Positions 47,315 through 56,973 of a stretch of 64,000 nucleotides of DNA are shown here, piece by piece (the first letter of the stretch is position 1; each line of letters starts with the position of its first letter). Made by a program: the position numbers and the translations under genes. A model generated the notes under the pieces. It was not told the origin of the DNA. It saw nothing but the letters and a program-made list of their open reading frames with translations, and made no database searches. The stretch covers positions 34,868 through 98,867 of the forward strand of contig JACPOD010000013.1 in assembly GCA_016185185.1 (NCBI GenBank), in the 5' to 3' direction. This DNA comes from Sphingobacteriales bacterium (lineage in GTDB: Bacteria > Bacteroidota > Bacteroidia > Chitinophagales > Chitinophagaceae).

Positions 47315-48595
47315 ATGAAATTCAGGGATATCTTGGCTATTGCTTTTCGCACCATTCGTGGCAACCGTTTACGAACAGGCATCACTGTTTCCATTATTGC
47401 CTTTGGTATAATGGCATTAATTGGAATCATTACTGCTATTGAATCCATGAACCAGAGTTTGTATGAGAACTTTTCCATTATGGGTTCTAATACTTTCAGC
47501 ATCCGGTTTAAAGAAAGGGTATTTCGTTTTGGAGGTGGTGGAGGGGACTTAAAAAAACGTTCCAAAAATCAACAAAGAGAAAAATCATCCAATCTTGGTA
47601 AAGTTATAACATGGCAGGATGCAAGTGAGTTTAAAAAGAATTATGTTTTTCCGGCAGCTGTTGGCGTTTCCAAAATGGGTAGTAGGGGTACACAGATTTT
47701 TTATAAAGAAAAAAAGACCAATCCGAATATACGGCTGATGGGAGGGGATGAAAATTACCTTGTATGCAGCGGATACACCATTAATGTGGGACGAAACTTT
47801 ACTACGCTTGATTTAGAAACGGGGAGAAACGTGGTGATACTTGGCAGCGATCTTGTAAAGAAATTATTTGACAATAATGTGCAAAGAGCCGTAGGCAATA
47901 CTGTTAGAATTGATGGAGCCCCTTATCGTATTATTGCAGTTTTAAAAGAACGGGGCGCCAGTAGCTTACTCAGTTTGGATAATATCGCTATTACATCTGT
48001 TAATAATGTAAGGCGTAATTACAGCAATTCAGGTTCTTCTTTCAATATAGCCATTAATGTAAAACAGTTTGAGCAAATGGATGCAGCCATTAGCGAAGCA
48101 ACCGGAATATTCCGGAATGTAAGAAGACTGGGTATTAAAGATGCAGAAAATTTTTATATCGATAAAAGCGACAGCCTGGTAGAAGTATTTAAAAGCCTGC
48201 TGTTTTTTGTTACGGTAGCGGCTGTTATAATTGGTATGATCACTTTGTTTGGTGCTTCGGTAGGTTTAATGAACATTATGCTTGTTTCCGTAAATGAACG
48301 AACAAGAGAGATTGGCCTGGTGAAAGCCATAGGTGCCACCAAACTCAGCATCCGCCTCCAATTTTTATTTGAAGCAATATGGATTTGTTTATTGGGTGCA
48401 GTTATTGGAGTATTGCTGGGGGTAATACTCGGTAACCTTGCTGGTATATTTGTATTTAAAACAGGTTTTATAATGCCCTGGATGTGGGTTATTATTGGAA
48501 TTGTAACCTGTTCGATCGTTGGATTATTAGCCGGTTTATATCCTGCTTTTAAGGCCGGACGGCTTGACCCGATTGTAGCGCTGAGATATGAATAG
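47315..48595 (+). CDS. ABC transporter permease (MacB/FtsX family)
   Basis: FRTIRGNRLRTGITVSIIAFGIMALIGI, VSVNERTREIGLVKAIGATKLSIRLQFLFEAI; start 47315 preferred. Confidence 0.92.
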   Translation: MKFRDILAIAFRTIRGNRLRTGITVSIIAFGIMALIGIITAIESMNQSLYENFSIMGSNTFSIRFKERVFRFGGGGGDLKKRSKNQQREKSSNLGKVITWQDASEFKKNYVFPAAVGVSKMGSRGTQIFYKEKKTNPNIRLMGGDENYLVCSGYTINVGRNFTTLDLETGRNVVILGSDLVKKLFDNNVQRAVGNTVRIDGAPYRIIAVLKERGASSLLSLDNIAITSVNNVRRNYSNSGSSFNIAINVKQFEQMDAAISEATGIFRNVRRLGIKDAENFYIDKSDSLVEVFKSLLFFVTVAAVIIGMITLFGASVGLMNIMLVSVNERTREIGLVKAIGATKLSIRLQFLFEAIWICLLGAVIGVLLGVILGNLAGIFVFKTGFIMPWMWVIIGIVTCSIVGLLAGLYPAFKAGRLDPIVALRYE

Positions 48596-48617
48596 TCAAC
48601 TAATTATTATTGATAAT

Positions 48618-48655
48618 AAAAAAATCCCTCTTCAGAACAAAGAGGGATTTTTATT
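48618..48655. terminator. Bidirectional terminator between convergent genes
   Basis: AAAAAAATCCCTCTTCAGAACAAAGAGGGATTTTTATTTT. Confidence 0.75.
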
Positions 48656-48681
48656 TTAATCAATTCTTTTCACCTCAAAAA

Positions 48682-51237
48682 TTATTTCGGATTTAAGGTG
48701 CGGTCAATCCGGTCGGCAACATCCTGCAGGTGATATCGGGTTAGTTTATCAGGTGCAGATGGTATGGCGGCCCGTACTTCTGCCAGCAATGTACGTAAGG
48801 TGCCTTTTGCTACAGAAATCAAATCTGTTTTCTTATTATCTACCGTTGGGCCAAATGAAATAACAATGCTAAATCCCCCGCCGGATGCCGGAGAAGCATT
48901 GGATGGGTTTACAATGTTTATTAATCTTTCAACAAAAGCTTTTTGTACAAAACGACGGTAGGCATCAGTTGGTTTTTTAGTACTCAGCTCACTCCAGATT
49001 GCTTTCTTCATATCGTCAACAAATTCATCAATGCGGTAGGCATTTGTATTGTCACGGTTATATTCTGATATCATTCGGCCCAGCCGGGTAGTACTTAACA
49101 AGCTCCCCATCACATTATCCTGTATGGCATTAATACGATCCATTTGCGGGGTACTGATTTTGTCCAGAATATTTTTATTGAGCAGCCAGTAAGGAGTTTC
49201 AAATAAATTTTTGCTGATAAAAGTCAATGCTTCTTTTTGTAAAATTTTTGGGACAACTGTATAAACATTGCCTGGTTGTTCCGTTGTTTTATAATCGGTA
49301 TAAATGCCGCCTACATACATTACAGTGTGACTCATATACCTGCTAAATTGATCAACAACACTGTTATATACATCGGTAAGGGTTTCAAAATTTTCACCTT
49401 TTTCATTTACCCAGGCAGGTAATTGAGGCAGCATCCATTTTAAATTTTTAATACCATATTCATTTGCCTTCATATTGTTATCGCCAAGACATTCGGTTTG
49501 TGCCCTTGGGTCCACACCATCATAATGTATAAATCGTAACCTTGGGTTACTTGCTTTTTCTTTTACCCATTCGTTTAATATAGCTTTTTCTTCCTGCTCT
49601 GTTTTATCCAGCAATGGCCGGTAGCCCCATTCAATGGCCCAGTTATCATAATCACCAATGCGCATCATTAATCCGCTGCGGCTGATTTTATCTTCGGGCT
49701 GCGCCACATAGTTAAAACGGGCATAATCCATAATAGAAGGGGTATGACCATTTGCTTCCACCCATGCTTTATCCCGCAGTTTTTCTACCGGTACTGAAGC
49801 AGAGGCGCCCATATTATGAGGTAATCCTAATGTATGGCCTACTTCATGTGAAGAAACAAGACGAATAAGTTCACCCATCAATTCATCATCAAATTGTGCT
49901 TTTCTTGAAGCCGGATCGCTGGGAGATGCCTGGATTAAATACCAGTTTCGCAGCAACTGCATCACATTGTGGTACCAGTTAATATGGCTTTCAATAATTT
50001 CTCCGCTACGGGGATCATGCACATGCGGGCCAGAAGCATTAGCAACTGTAGAAGGTTTATACACGATGGCCGAATAACGGGCATCCTCCAAACTCCAGGT
50101 ACTATCCTCTTCTTTTGTGGGGGCCTCTTTAGCCATAATAGCATTTTTAAAGCCAGCTTTTTCAAAAGCTTTTTGCCAGTCATTAACACCCTGTATTAAA
50201 TAAGGAACCCATTTTTTAGGGGTAGTGGGGTCAATATAATAAACGATGGGTTTTACGGGTTCAACAAGTTCTCCTCTTTTGAATCTAGCGGTATCTTCCG
50301 GCTTAATATCTAATTTCCATCTTGTAATTACACTAATGTCTTTTACACCTTGCGGGTCGGTATCGAAATCAGTAAACTCAGTGGTAAAATAGGCAACCCG
50401 GTCATCGTAATACCTGGGACGCATTGGGTTTTTAGGCAATAAAATTATCGAGCTGTTTAATTCAAATGTGGCATTACCAGAGGGTGGTATCATAAAAGAA
50501 CCCGGTAAGGATGGCCCCGAACTTTTGGAATATGTTTTTACTGTTTTTATTTCAGTATTCATTGGGTACGACTTTACATCAAGGATATATGATTTATCCG
50601 ACTGCAAAGAGCCGATACGGAGAAAGGGCTTAAAGAATGATTCAAAAAACAGCACATCATTATCCCCATTCATATAATCTGTAAAATCGACAACAGAACC
50701 TGTGCTGTCTTTGGAAAATGCTTTTATATCGAATGCGGCAGAAATTGGTTGCACACTGGAACGCATTACCGATTTATACAAGGGCTTGGTTGAATCTTTT
50801 GCGTAAACGGAATAAGAAATGGTGCGAATAAAAAATTTGTTATTAGGACCCTTTTCAAACCGAATTACATTTTCTCCGATCTCATCCCCTGCATAGCCAA
50901 TAAAACCACTTTGTAAACCAACCGGTGCCTTAGAAATACGGTTTACAATTAAGAAATCCCTGCCAAGAAGGGAGTCTCCTATTTCAAAGTACCATTTGTC
51001 TTCTACTTTATGCACGGTGAGTAAACCATACCTGCTTTGGGCCTTTTCAGTAATAACTTCTTTGTAAGGCTTAGGGCCGGGTTTAGTATTTGTTCCCCCG
51101 TTTCCGGTAGGGTTGGTCCCGTTACCGGTAACAGGAGCAGGGGTGGTTGGCTTCGTTTGTGCCGAAACCGATTGCGGTGTAAAACACATTAAAATATGCA
51201 GCAGAAATACTGCCGCGGGTGTCATCAGTTTTCTCAT
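48682..51237 (-). CDS. Secreted zinc-dependent metalloprotease (DUF5117/DUF5118-type)
   Basis: Signal peptide; VSSHEVGHTLGLPHNMGAS zinc motif. Confidence 0.85.
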   Translation of the reverse strand: MRKLMTPAAVFLLHILMCFTPQSVSAQTKPTTPAPVTGNGTNPTGNGGTNTKPGPKPYKEVITEKAQSRYGLLTVHKVEDKWYFEIGDSLLGRDFLIVNRISKAPVGLQSGFIGYAGDEIGENVIRFEKGPNNKFFIRTISYSVYAKDSTKPLYKSVMRSSVQPISAAFDIKAFSKDSTGSVVDFTDYMNGDNDVLFFESFFKPFLRIGSLQSDKSYILDVKSYPMNTEIKTVKTYSKSSGPSLPGSFMIPPSGNATFELNSSIILLPKNPMRPRYYDDRVAYFTTEFTDFDTDPQGVKDISVITRWKLDIKPEDTARFKRGELVEPVKPIVYYIDPTTPKKWVPYLIQGVNDWQKAFEKAGFKNAIMAKEAPTKEEDSTWSLEDARYSAIVYKPSTVANASGPHVHDPRSGEIIESHINWYHNVMQLLRNWYLIQASPSDPASRKAQFDDELMGELIRLVSSHEVGHTLGLPHNMGASASVPVEKLRDKAWVEANGHTPSIMDYARFNYVAQPEDKISRSGLMMRIGDYDNWAIEWGYRPLLDKTEQEEKAILNEWVKEKASNPRLRFIHYDGVDPRAQTECLGDNNMKANEYGIKNLKWMLPQLPAWVNEKGENFETLTDVYNSVVDQFSRYMSHTVMYVGGIYTDYKTTEQPGNVYTVVPKILQKEALTFISKNLFETPYWLLNKNILDKISTPQMDRINAIQDNVMGSLLSTTRLGRMISEYNRDNTNAYRIDEFVDDMKKAIWSELSTKKPTDAYRRFVQKAFVERLINIVNPSNASPASGGGFSIVISFGPTVDNKKTDLISVAKGTLRTLLAEVRAAIPSAPDKLTRYHLQDVADRIDRTLNPK

Positions 51238-51550
51238 GAATGATTTTTTCTTTATTAAAAGTAGGGGGGAAATTACATTAAATATGTTAACTATGGCAAC
51301 CGTTTAAAAAAGAAACAAACAGGTGTTGGTGACCCTTGAATAATAACAAATTAAAAAGATTTGTCATTGGGAAAAAAAAATATTTTGAGAACTTGTTGCT
51401 TTCATTTTATTTCCTAACTTGTGCCACTCACCTTAAGAATAATGGATGGATTGCTTGTTAAAAAAGAAAATTCCTTAAACTTGTATTCCGTTTATTGTTA
51501 TTAATATTTAAAAACAACTTTGTATTCGCAAACATTAAAAAAAGAAAATC

Positions 51551-52402
51551 ATGGCTGAAACTAAACCAACTGCAAAAAGTGGAACGTCTGTTCAACCAAA
51601 GAAATCAGGAAATGCAATTAGTCTCATTGCTCCTGTAGTATGTATTATTTCTGGTTATTTAATCTGGCGTTTTTATTTGGGTCATCCTTCTCACTTCGCC
51701 AAGCCTGATCCAGAAGGCGGATTCTGGCCTTCTCACCATGATCCATTTGGGCCTCTTTACCGTATGTATGAAGGAGGTATCCTTGTACCGGTACTGATTG
51801 GTTTATTCCTGATGGTAATCGTGTTTTCAATCGAAAGATTCATCACCATCGCAAAAGCTACAGGAAGTGGTTCTGTTTCAGATTTCGTTCGCAAAGTTCA
51901 GTATCACCTCGCTAACAGAAATGTTGATGCTGCTCTGGCTGAATGTGACAAACAAAAAGGTTCTGTGGGTAACGTAATGAAAGCTGGCCTTCGCCGTTAC
52001 AAAGAAATGATTGAAGACAAAGATTTGTCTACAGAACAGAAAGTACTGGCTATCCAAAAAGAAGTAGAAGAAGCTACTTCGCTGGAATTACCAATGCTTG
52101 AGAAGAACCTGGTGTTTCTTTCTACAATTACTTCACTGGCAACCCTTGTAGCTTTGTTAGGTACGGTAATGGGTATGATCAAATCGTTCTCTGCCCTGGG
52201 TGCTGAGGGTGGCTCTGGTGCTGCTGCTTCACTGGCGGTAGGTATCTCAGAAGCTCTTTATAATACAGCTACCGGTATCGCTACTTCAGCTTTTGCCCTT
52301 GTAATGTATAATATCTTTACTACTAAGATAGATGCTATCACTTATGGTATTGATGAATCAGGCTTTACTTTAACGCAAAGTTTTGCATCGCTTTATAAAT
52401 AA
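51551..52402 (+). CDS. exbB: MotA/TolQ/ExbB proton channel family protein
   Basis: VLIGLFLMVIVFSIERFITIAKA, LATLVALLGTVMGMIKSFSALGAEGG. Confidence 0.92.
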   Translation: MAETKPTAKSGTSVQPKKSGNAISLIAPVVCIISGYLIWRFYLGHPSHFAKPDPEGGFWPSHHDPFGPLYRMYEGGILVPVLIGLFLMVIVFSIERFITIAKATGSGSVSDFVRKVQYHLANRNVDAALAECDKQKGSVGNVMKAGLRRYKEMIEDKDLSTEQKVLAIQKEVEEATSLELPMLEKNLVFLSTITSLATLVALLGTVMGMIKSFSALGAEGGSGAAASLAVGISEALYNTATGIATSAFALVMYNIFTTKIDAITYGIDESGFTLTQSFASLYK

Positions 52403-52463
52403 GACCCGGTTTATGGAAATAAGCTGATTATGTATCTTATTATTAATTTTTAAAAATTAAACG

Positions 52464-53132
52464 ATGCCTAAAGTCAAGATTCCCCGCAAGAGTACACACG
52501 TTGATATGACAGCGTTTTGCGATGTGGCATTTCTTCTTTTGTCATTTTTCATGCTGGCTACACAATTTAAGCCGGATGAAGCAGCCAAAGTAGAAACTCC
52601 CAAATCAGTATCATCAGATACCATCCCTACAAAGGATGCTTTTTTGATAACATTTGATAAAGGGGGACGTGTTTTCATAACATATGATGATGCGGAAAAG
52701 AAAAAAGCTTTACTGGATAAAGTCAATGCAGATAAAGGTGTTGGTTTAACTGATCCTGAAATTGTCAAATTGAATAAGGCAATGGAAGCAGGTATTGGGG
52801 TTCCATTCACCATGTTAAAAAGCCTTGCAGGTAAAGACATGTCTGAAATTGCTAAAGTTAACCAGCCAGGTATTCCTGTTACAGATTCCACTAATAATGA
52901 ATTGAAGTTCTGGATAGCTGAGTTATTGGCGGTTAATGGCGGATCAAAGCCCAAAAATGTTATGCTGAAAGGCGATAACGGCACTAATTATCCCACTTTT
53001 ATTAATGTACTGGATGCATTTACCAAAAATGGTATTTATAACTTCAAGTTAATTACCATGCCTGAAAATGTACCCTCCGGGACATATTTATATGAGGATA
53101 GGTTAAATGGCAAAAAAGACGCAAAGAAATAA
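52464..53132 (+). CDS. exbD: ExbD/TolR family protein
   Basis: STHVDMTAFCDVAFLLLSFFMLATQFK. Confidence 0.88.
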   Translation: MPKVKIPRKSTHVDMTAFCDVAFLLLSFFMLATQFKPDEAAKVETPKSVSSDTIPTKDAFLITFDKGGRVFITYDDAEKKKALLDKVNADKGVGLTDPEIVKLNKAMEAGIGVPFTMLKSLAGKDMSEIAKVNQPGIPVTDSTNNELKFWIAELLAVNGGSKPKNVMLKGDNGTNYPTFINVLDAFTKNGIYNFKLITMPENVPSGTYLYEDRLNGKKDAKK

Positions 53133-53156
53133 ATCATCTACTAAAAACATTTTATT

Positions 53157-53723
53157 ATGGCTGATATAGAAAGCGGAGGAGGTGGAGGTCATAAAAAAGG
53201 ACCCGGCGTTAAGAAAAGTAAAAAACTTTCTACCAGGGTTGACCTTACCCCAATGGTTGACTTGGGGTTCCTGCTGATCACCTTCTTTATTTTTACAACT
53301 ACCATGAGTTCACCCACAGCGATGAAACTCAATATGCCAGATGATACAGCCAAGGATGAAGAGAAAAATAAAGCTAAAGAATCCGGGGCACTTACCATTT
53401 TGCTTGGTAAAAGCGATCATATTTTTTACTATGAAGGAAAACTTGCTGAAGATGGGTCAAATTTCAAATCAGCAATTTTTGGAAAGTCTGACGGAGACAA
53501 AAAAGGTATCCGGGATGTGATTATTGAAAAAAAGCAAAAATTGGGAACTGCTGCAGATAATGACATGGTTGTGGTTATTAAACCAAATGATGAATCAACT
53601 TTTAAGAATACAGTTGATATGCTTGATGAAATGACCATTAACGGTGTAAAAAAATATGCATTGGTGAAAATTTCTGATGTTGAAAACCAGGTGATTAAAC
53701 TCACGGAAGGCGGATCTAAGTAA
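53157..53723 (+). CDS. exbD: ExbD/TolR family protein (second copy)
   Basis: TRVDLTPMVDLGFLLITFFIFTTTMSSP. Confidence 0.9.
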   Translation: MADIESGGGGGHKKGPGVKKSKKLSTRVDLTPMVDLGFLLITFFIFTTTMSSPTAMKLNMPDDTAKDEEKNKAKESGALTILLGKSDHIFYYEGKLAEDGSNFKSAIFGKSDGDKKGIRDVIIEKKQKLGTAADNDMVVVIKPNDESTFKNTVDMLDEMTINGVKKYALVKISDVENQVIKLTEGGSK

Positions 53724-53773
53724 TCTTTTATGGAAATCCGATCAAAAAAGCATCTAAATAAAAAATTAACCAG

Positions 53774-54604
53774 ATGGAAGTAAATAAAATATTAAGCTCA
53801 GATTTACTTGACATACTCTTTGATGAACGCAACAAAGAGTATGGGGCTTACGAACTGCGCAGGCAATACAACAGGCGACTTGGTATTGCACTGTTAGCTA
53901 CCGCCATTGCGGGTCTTGTGATTGTTGTTGGATCGGTATTGGCAAAAAATATCGGTACCGGTAAAAAGAAGAATGCGGTAGTTGTTGAGGATGTAAGTCT
54001 TCAAAAAATACAGCAGGAAGAGCAGCAAAAAGTGGAACCACCACCACCACCACCACCGAAGCAGGAACCTCCCAAAATTGAAATCACAAAGTTTACTCCT
54101 CCTAAAATTGTAGAAGACCAGGAGGTAAAAAAAGAAGATGAAATTAAGGATCAGGAAAAACTGGAAGAAACAAATATTGGTAAGATAGATCAGGAAGGTA
54201 TTAAATCGGATGTGGTAAACCCACCAAAAGTGGAAGAGGCCACTCAGGTAGTACAAGCTCCTGTGGAGGATGATAATACCATCTTTACAAAAGTAGAAAT
54301 AGAAGCAGGTTTTCCCGGTGGCCAGGGTGCATGGTCAAAATATCTGACCAACAACCTTAATAGCCAGGCTCCTGCTGATAATGGAGCACCAGAAGGAAGT
54401 TATCGTGTACTGGTTCAATTTGTGGTTGATAAGGAAGGTATGGTGAGTGATGTAAAAGCGCTTACCAGCTATGGTTACGGTATGGAAGATGAGGCAATAA
54501 GAGCTATTAAGAAAGGACCTAGATGGATTCCCGCTGAACAGAACGGACGTAAAGTAAAAGCTTACCGTACACAGCCAATCGTATTCCAGGTTACAGGTGA
54601 ATAA
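53774..54604 (+). CDS. tonB: Energy transducer TonB
   Basis: LLDILFDERNKEYGAYELRRQYNRR, PPPPPPP linker, C-terminal VLVQFVVDKEGMVSDVKALTSYGYGMEDEAIRAIKKGPRWIPAEQNGRKVKAYRTQPIVFQV. Confidence 0.92.
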   Translation: MEVNKILSSDLLDILFDERNKEYGAYELRRQYNRRLGIALLATAIAGLVIVVGSVLAKNIGTGKKKNAVVVEDVSLQKIQQEEQQKVEPPPPPPPKQEPPKIEITKFTPPKIVEDQEVKKEDEIKDQEKLEETNIGKIDQEGIKSDVVNPPKVEEATQVVQAPVEDDNTIFTKVEIEAGFPGGQGAWSKYLTNNLNSQAPADNGAPEGSYRVLVQFVVDKEGMVSDVKALTSYGYGMEDEAIRAIKKGPRWIPAEQNGRKVKAYRTQPIVFQVTGE

Positions 54605-54626
54605 TATTGTTTTCAATCTAATGATA

Positions 54627-54656
54627 AATCCTTCACACAAGTGAAGGATTTTTTTT
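54627..54656 (+). terminator. Terminator after tonB
   Basis: AATCCTTCACACAAGTGAAGGATTTTTTTTG. Confidence 0.8.
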
Positions 54657-54730
54657 GCCCGTACTGTTTAATGACTAACAGTTGTAATTAAAGTAAATAT
54701 TTTTTTACATATAATTAAACATCTTGTTTA

Positions 54731-54738
54731 TATCTTTG
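54731..54738 (+). promoter_or_regulatory. Putative -7 element of arg operon promoter
   Basis: TATCTTTG; matches TAnnTTTG; -33 element not clear. Confidence 0.45.
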
Positions 54739-54765
54739 CGTTTTATTACTAACACATAACTGAAA

Positions 54766-54867
54766 TTGAAAACGAATTCAGCAAATATCAACAACGTTAA
54801 TGCACACAGTTTGTGTGGTTATGTATTGATTAGTGTTTCTTCTCCTCAACCGCGACGTGGATTCTGA
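54766..54867 (+). CDS. Candidate 33-aa leader peptide with tandem Arg codons (TTG start assumed)
   Basis: TTG AAA ACG ... CCT CAA CCG CGA CGT GGA TTC TGA = (M)KTNSANINNVNAHSLCGYVLISVSSPQPRRGF*; stop lies in the 5' arm of a hairpin. Confidence 0.4.
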   Translation: MKTNSANINNVNAHSLCGYVLISVSSPQPRRGF

Positions 54868-54899
54868 CAGGACGAGCCGCTTACCATGGCCCCTGTCAG
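54864..54899 (+). promoter_or_regulatory. Hairpin in arg operon leader
   Basis: CTGACAGG (54864-54871) / CCTGTCAG (54892-54899), perfect 8-bp stem. Confidence 0.55.
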
Positions 54900-54967
54900 T
54901 GAATATTTCCCCAACAAATTATAATCGGACTGGTAATCCAATTTTCTTCCAATTTTTATTTTAAAAA

Positions 54968-55654
54968 GTGGACAATCAAAATATAATTATTCGTGTAGCC
55001 AATAGTGGCGATACTCATTTTGCCATTGCGATTACTGATGAAATGGCTTCTTCCGCACAGGCAAGAGGAACTGGTATAGCCAAACGTACACCTGAATATG
55101 TAGCTGAGAAAATGAATGAAGGTAAAGCGGTTATTGCTTATACCAAAGATGGTGATTGGGTTGGCTTCTGTTATATAGAAACCTGGAGTCACGGAGAGTA
55201 TGTTGCCAATAGTGGATTAATAGTAACGCCTGCTTATCGAAAAGGAGGAGTGGCAAAAGCCATTAAGAAAAGGATATTTGAGCTTTCCAGAGAGAAATAT
55301 CCTGAAGCTAAATTGTTTGGTTTAACAACCGGTTTGGCGGTAATGAAGATCAATAGTGAACTGGGATATGAGCCTGTTACTTATTCGGAGTTAACACAAG
55401 ATGAAGCTTTCTGGGCAGGCTGTAAGAGTTGTGTGAATTATGAGATATTGATGAGTAAGGACAGGAAGAACTGTATGTGCACTGCCATGCTTTTTGACCC
55501 CAAAGACCATTACAAGCCAGAAGAAACAAAACAATATTTTGAGGAGAATAAAAGTGGATTTGAACGATTACTCAAATTCAAACAGTGGAAATTGCTGAAA
55601 CCATTTTTGAAGCCCCCAACCCTAAAGGGGAGAATGAAAGAGGTGACAGTGTAA
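54968..55654 (+). CDS. GNAT family acetyltransferase, candidate N-acyl-glutamate synthase heading the arg operon
   Basis: GLIVTPAYRKGGVAKAIKKRIFELSREKYPEAKLFGLTTGLAVMKINSELGYEPV; conserved Cys pairs CKSC/CMC; GTG start; operon position. Confidence 0.75.
   Translation: MDNQNIIIRVANSGDTHFAIAITDEMASSAQARGTGIAKRTPEYVAEKMNEGKAVIAYTKDGDWVGFCYIETWSHGEYVANSGLIVTPAYRKGGVAKAIKKRIFELSREKYPEAKLFGLTTGLAVMKINSELGYEPVTYSELTQDEAFWAGCKSCVNYEILMSKDRKNCMCTAMLFDPKDHYKPEETKQYFEENKSGFERLLKFKQWKLLKPFLKPPTLKGRMKEVTV
55613..55630 (-). repeat. PE1, 3'-type copy encoding GNAT C-terminal tail (KPPTLKGR)
   Basis: CCCCCAACCCTAAAGGGG. Confidence 0.8.
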
Positions 55655-55693
55655 CGAAAAAATTGTTTAGTCATTTTTTTAATTTTTAATCAA

Positions 55694-56971
55694 ATGAATG
55701 CAGATACTAATAAAACTTCCAACATCACCCCTTTAGGGGCCGGGGGCAAAATAGTCTTGGGATTTAGTGGTGGATTAGATACGACCTACTGTGTTAAATA
55801 TCTCAGTGAAGAAAAAGGATATGAGGTACATAGTGTGATTGTAAATACCGGCGGTTTTAGCGGGGATGAATTAAAAAAGATAGAAGCACATGCTTACAAA
55901 CTGGGTGTAAAAACACATACTACTGTAAATGCGGTAAAAGGATATTATGACCGCATTATTAAATACCTCATTTACGGAAACTGTTTAAAAAATAATACCT
56001 ATCCACTCAGCGTATCTGCAGAACGATTAAGCCAGGCTTTGCATATTGCAGAACATGTAAAAGCATTGAATGCAGATGCTGTTGCTCATGGCAGTACGGG
56101 TGCTGGTAATGACCAGGTGAGGTTTGATATGATTTTTCATATCATGATTCCCGGAGTGGAAATTATTACTCCCATCCGTGATTTAAAGCTGAGCCGGGAA
56201 GAAGAGATTGCATATTTGAAAAGCAAAGGTGTGGAGATGAATGCTGAAAAAGCGATGTACTCCATCAATAAAGGATTGTGGGGAACCAGTGTGGGAGGAA
56301 AAGAAACGTTGTCTTCAAAAGGAATGTTACCGGAGGAAGCATGGCCTACGCAGGTAACTAAAACAGGCAGTGAAGAAGTGAAGCTGAGTTTTGTAAAAGG
56401 TGAATTAAAAGCAGTTAATGATAAAACATTTGATCATCCGGCAGATGCAATACAATATTTACAATCTATTGCAGGTGCTTACGGTGTAGGTAGAGATATC
56501 CACGTAGGAGATACTATCATTGGCATTAAAGGAAGAGTGGGATTTGAAGCTGCTGCACCGATGATTATTTTAAAATCACATCATGCCTTAGAAAAACATG
56601 TATTGACTAAATGGCAATTACAATGGAAAGATACCTTAGCACAATTCTATGGTAACTGGATGCATGAGGGACAGATATTAGACCCGGTGATGAGAGATAT
56701 TGAAGCTTTCCTGGAAAACAGCCAGCAAAATGTAACAGGTGATGTGTTTGTCAATCTTCAGCCATATCGTTTCCAGGTGATTGGTATTGATAGCAAGTAT
56801 GATTTAATGAGCAGCAAGTTTGGTAAATATGGTGAAATGAACACCGGCTTTACCGGAGAAGATGTAAGAGGCTTTAGTAAAATATTTGGCAACCAAACAA
56901 GGATTTGGGAAGCGGTAAATAAAACGGCCTCCCCAAACCCCTCCAAAGGAGGGCTTAAAGAAACCCGATAA
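55694..56971 (+). CDS. argG: Argininosuccinate synthase
   Basis: IVLGFSGGLDTTYCVKYL, AVAHGSTGAGNDQVRFDM, INKGLWGTSVGGKETL. Confidence 0.95.
   Translation: MNADTNKTSNITPLGAGGKIVLGFSGGLDTTYCVKYLSEEKGYEVHSVIVNTGGFSGDELKKIEAHAYKLGVKTHTTVNAVKGYYDRIIKYLIYGNCLKNNTYPLSVSAERLSQALHIAEHVKALNADAVAHGSTGAGNDQVRFDMIFHIMIPGVEIITPIRDLKLSREEEIAYLKSKGVEMNAEKAMYSINKGLWGTSVGGKETLSSKGMLPEEAWPTQVTKTGSEEVKLSFVKGELKAVNDKTFDHPADAIQYLQSIAGAYGVGRDIHVGDTIIGIKGRVGFEAAAPMIILKSHHALEKHVLTKWQLQWKDTLAQFYGNWMHEGQILDPVMRDIEAFLENSQQNVTGDVFVNLQPYRFQVIGIDSKYDLMSSKFGKYGEMNTGFTGEDVRGFSKIFGNQTRIWEAVNKTASPNPSKGGLKETR
55728..55746 (+). repeat. PE1, in-frame N-terminal copy in argG (TPLGAGG)
   Basis: CCCCTTTAGGGGCCGGGGG. Confidence 0.85.
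56928..56953 (-). repeat. PE1, in-frame C-terminal copy in argG (ASPNPSKGG)
   Basis: CCTCCCCAAACCCCTCCAAAGGAGGG. Confidence 0.85.
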
Positions 56972-56973
56972 TT

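Noticed and set aside
53894-54256. Antisense ORF over tonB rich in W/F (120 aa)
   Set aside because: Complement of the poly-proline linker; low-complexity artefact.
54880-54900. Classic Rho-independent attenuator at the arg leader hairpin
   Set aside because: No U-tract follows CCTGTCAG, so it was kept only as a candidate structured leader.
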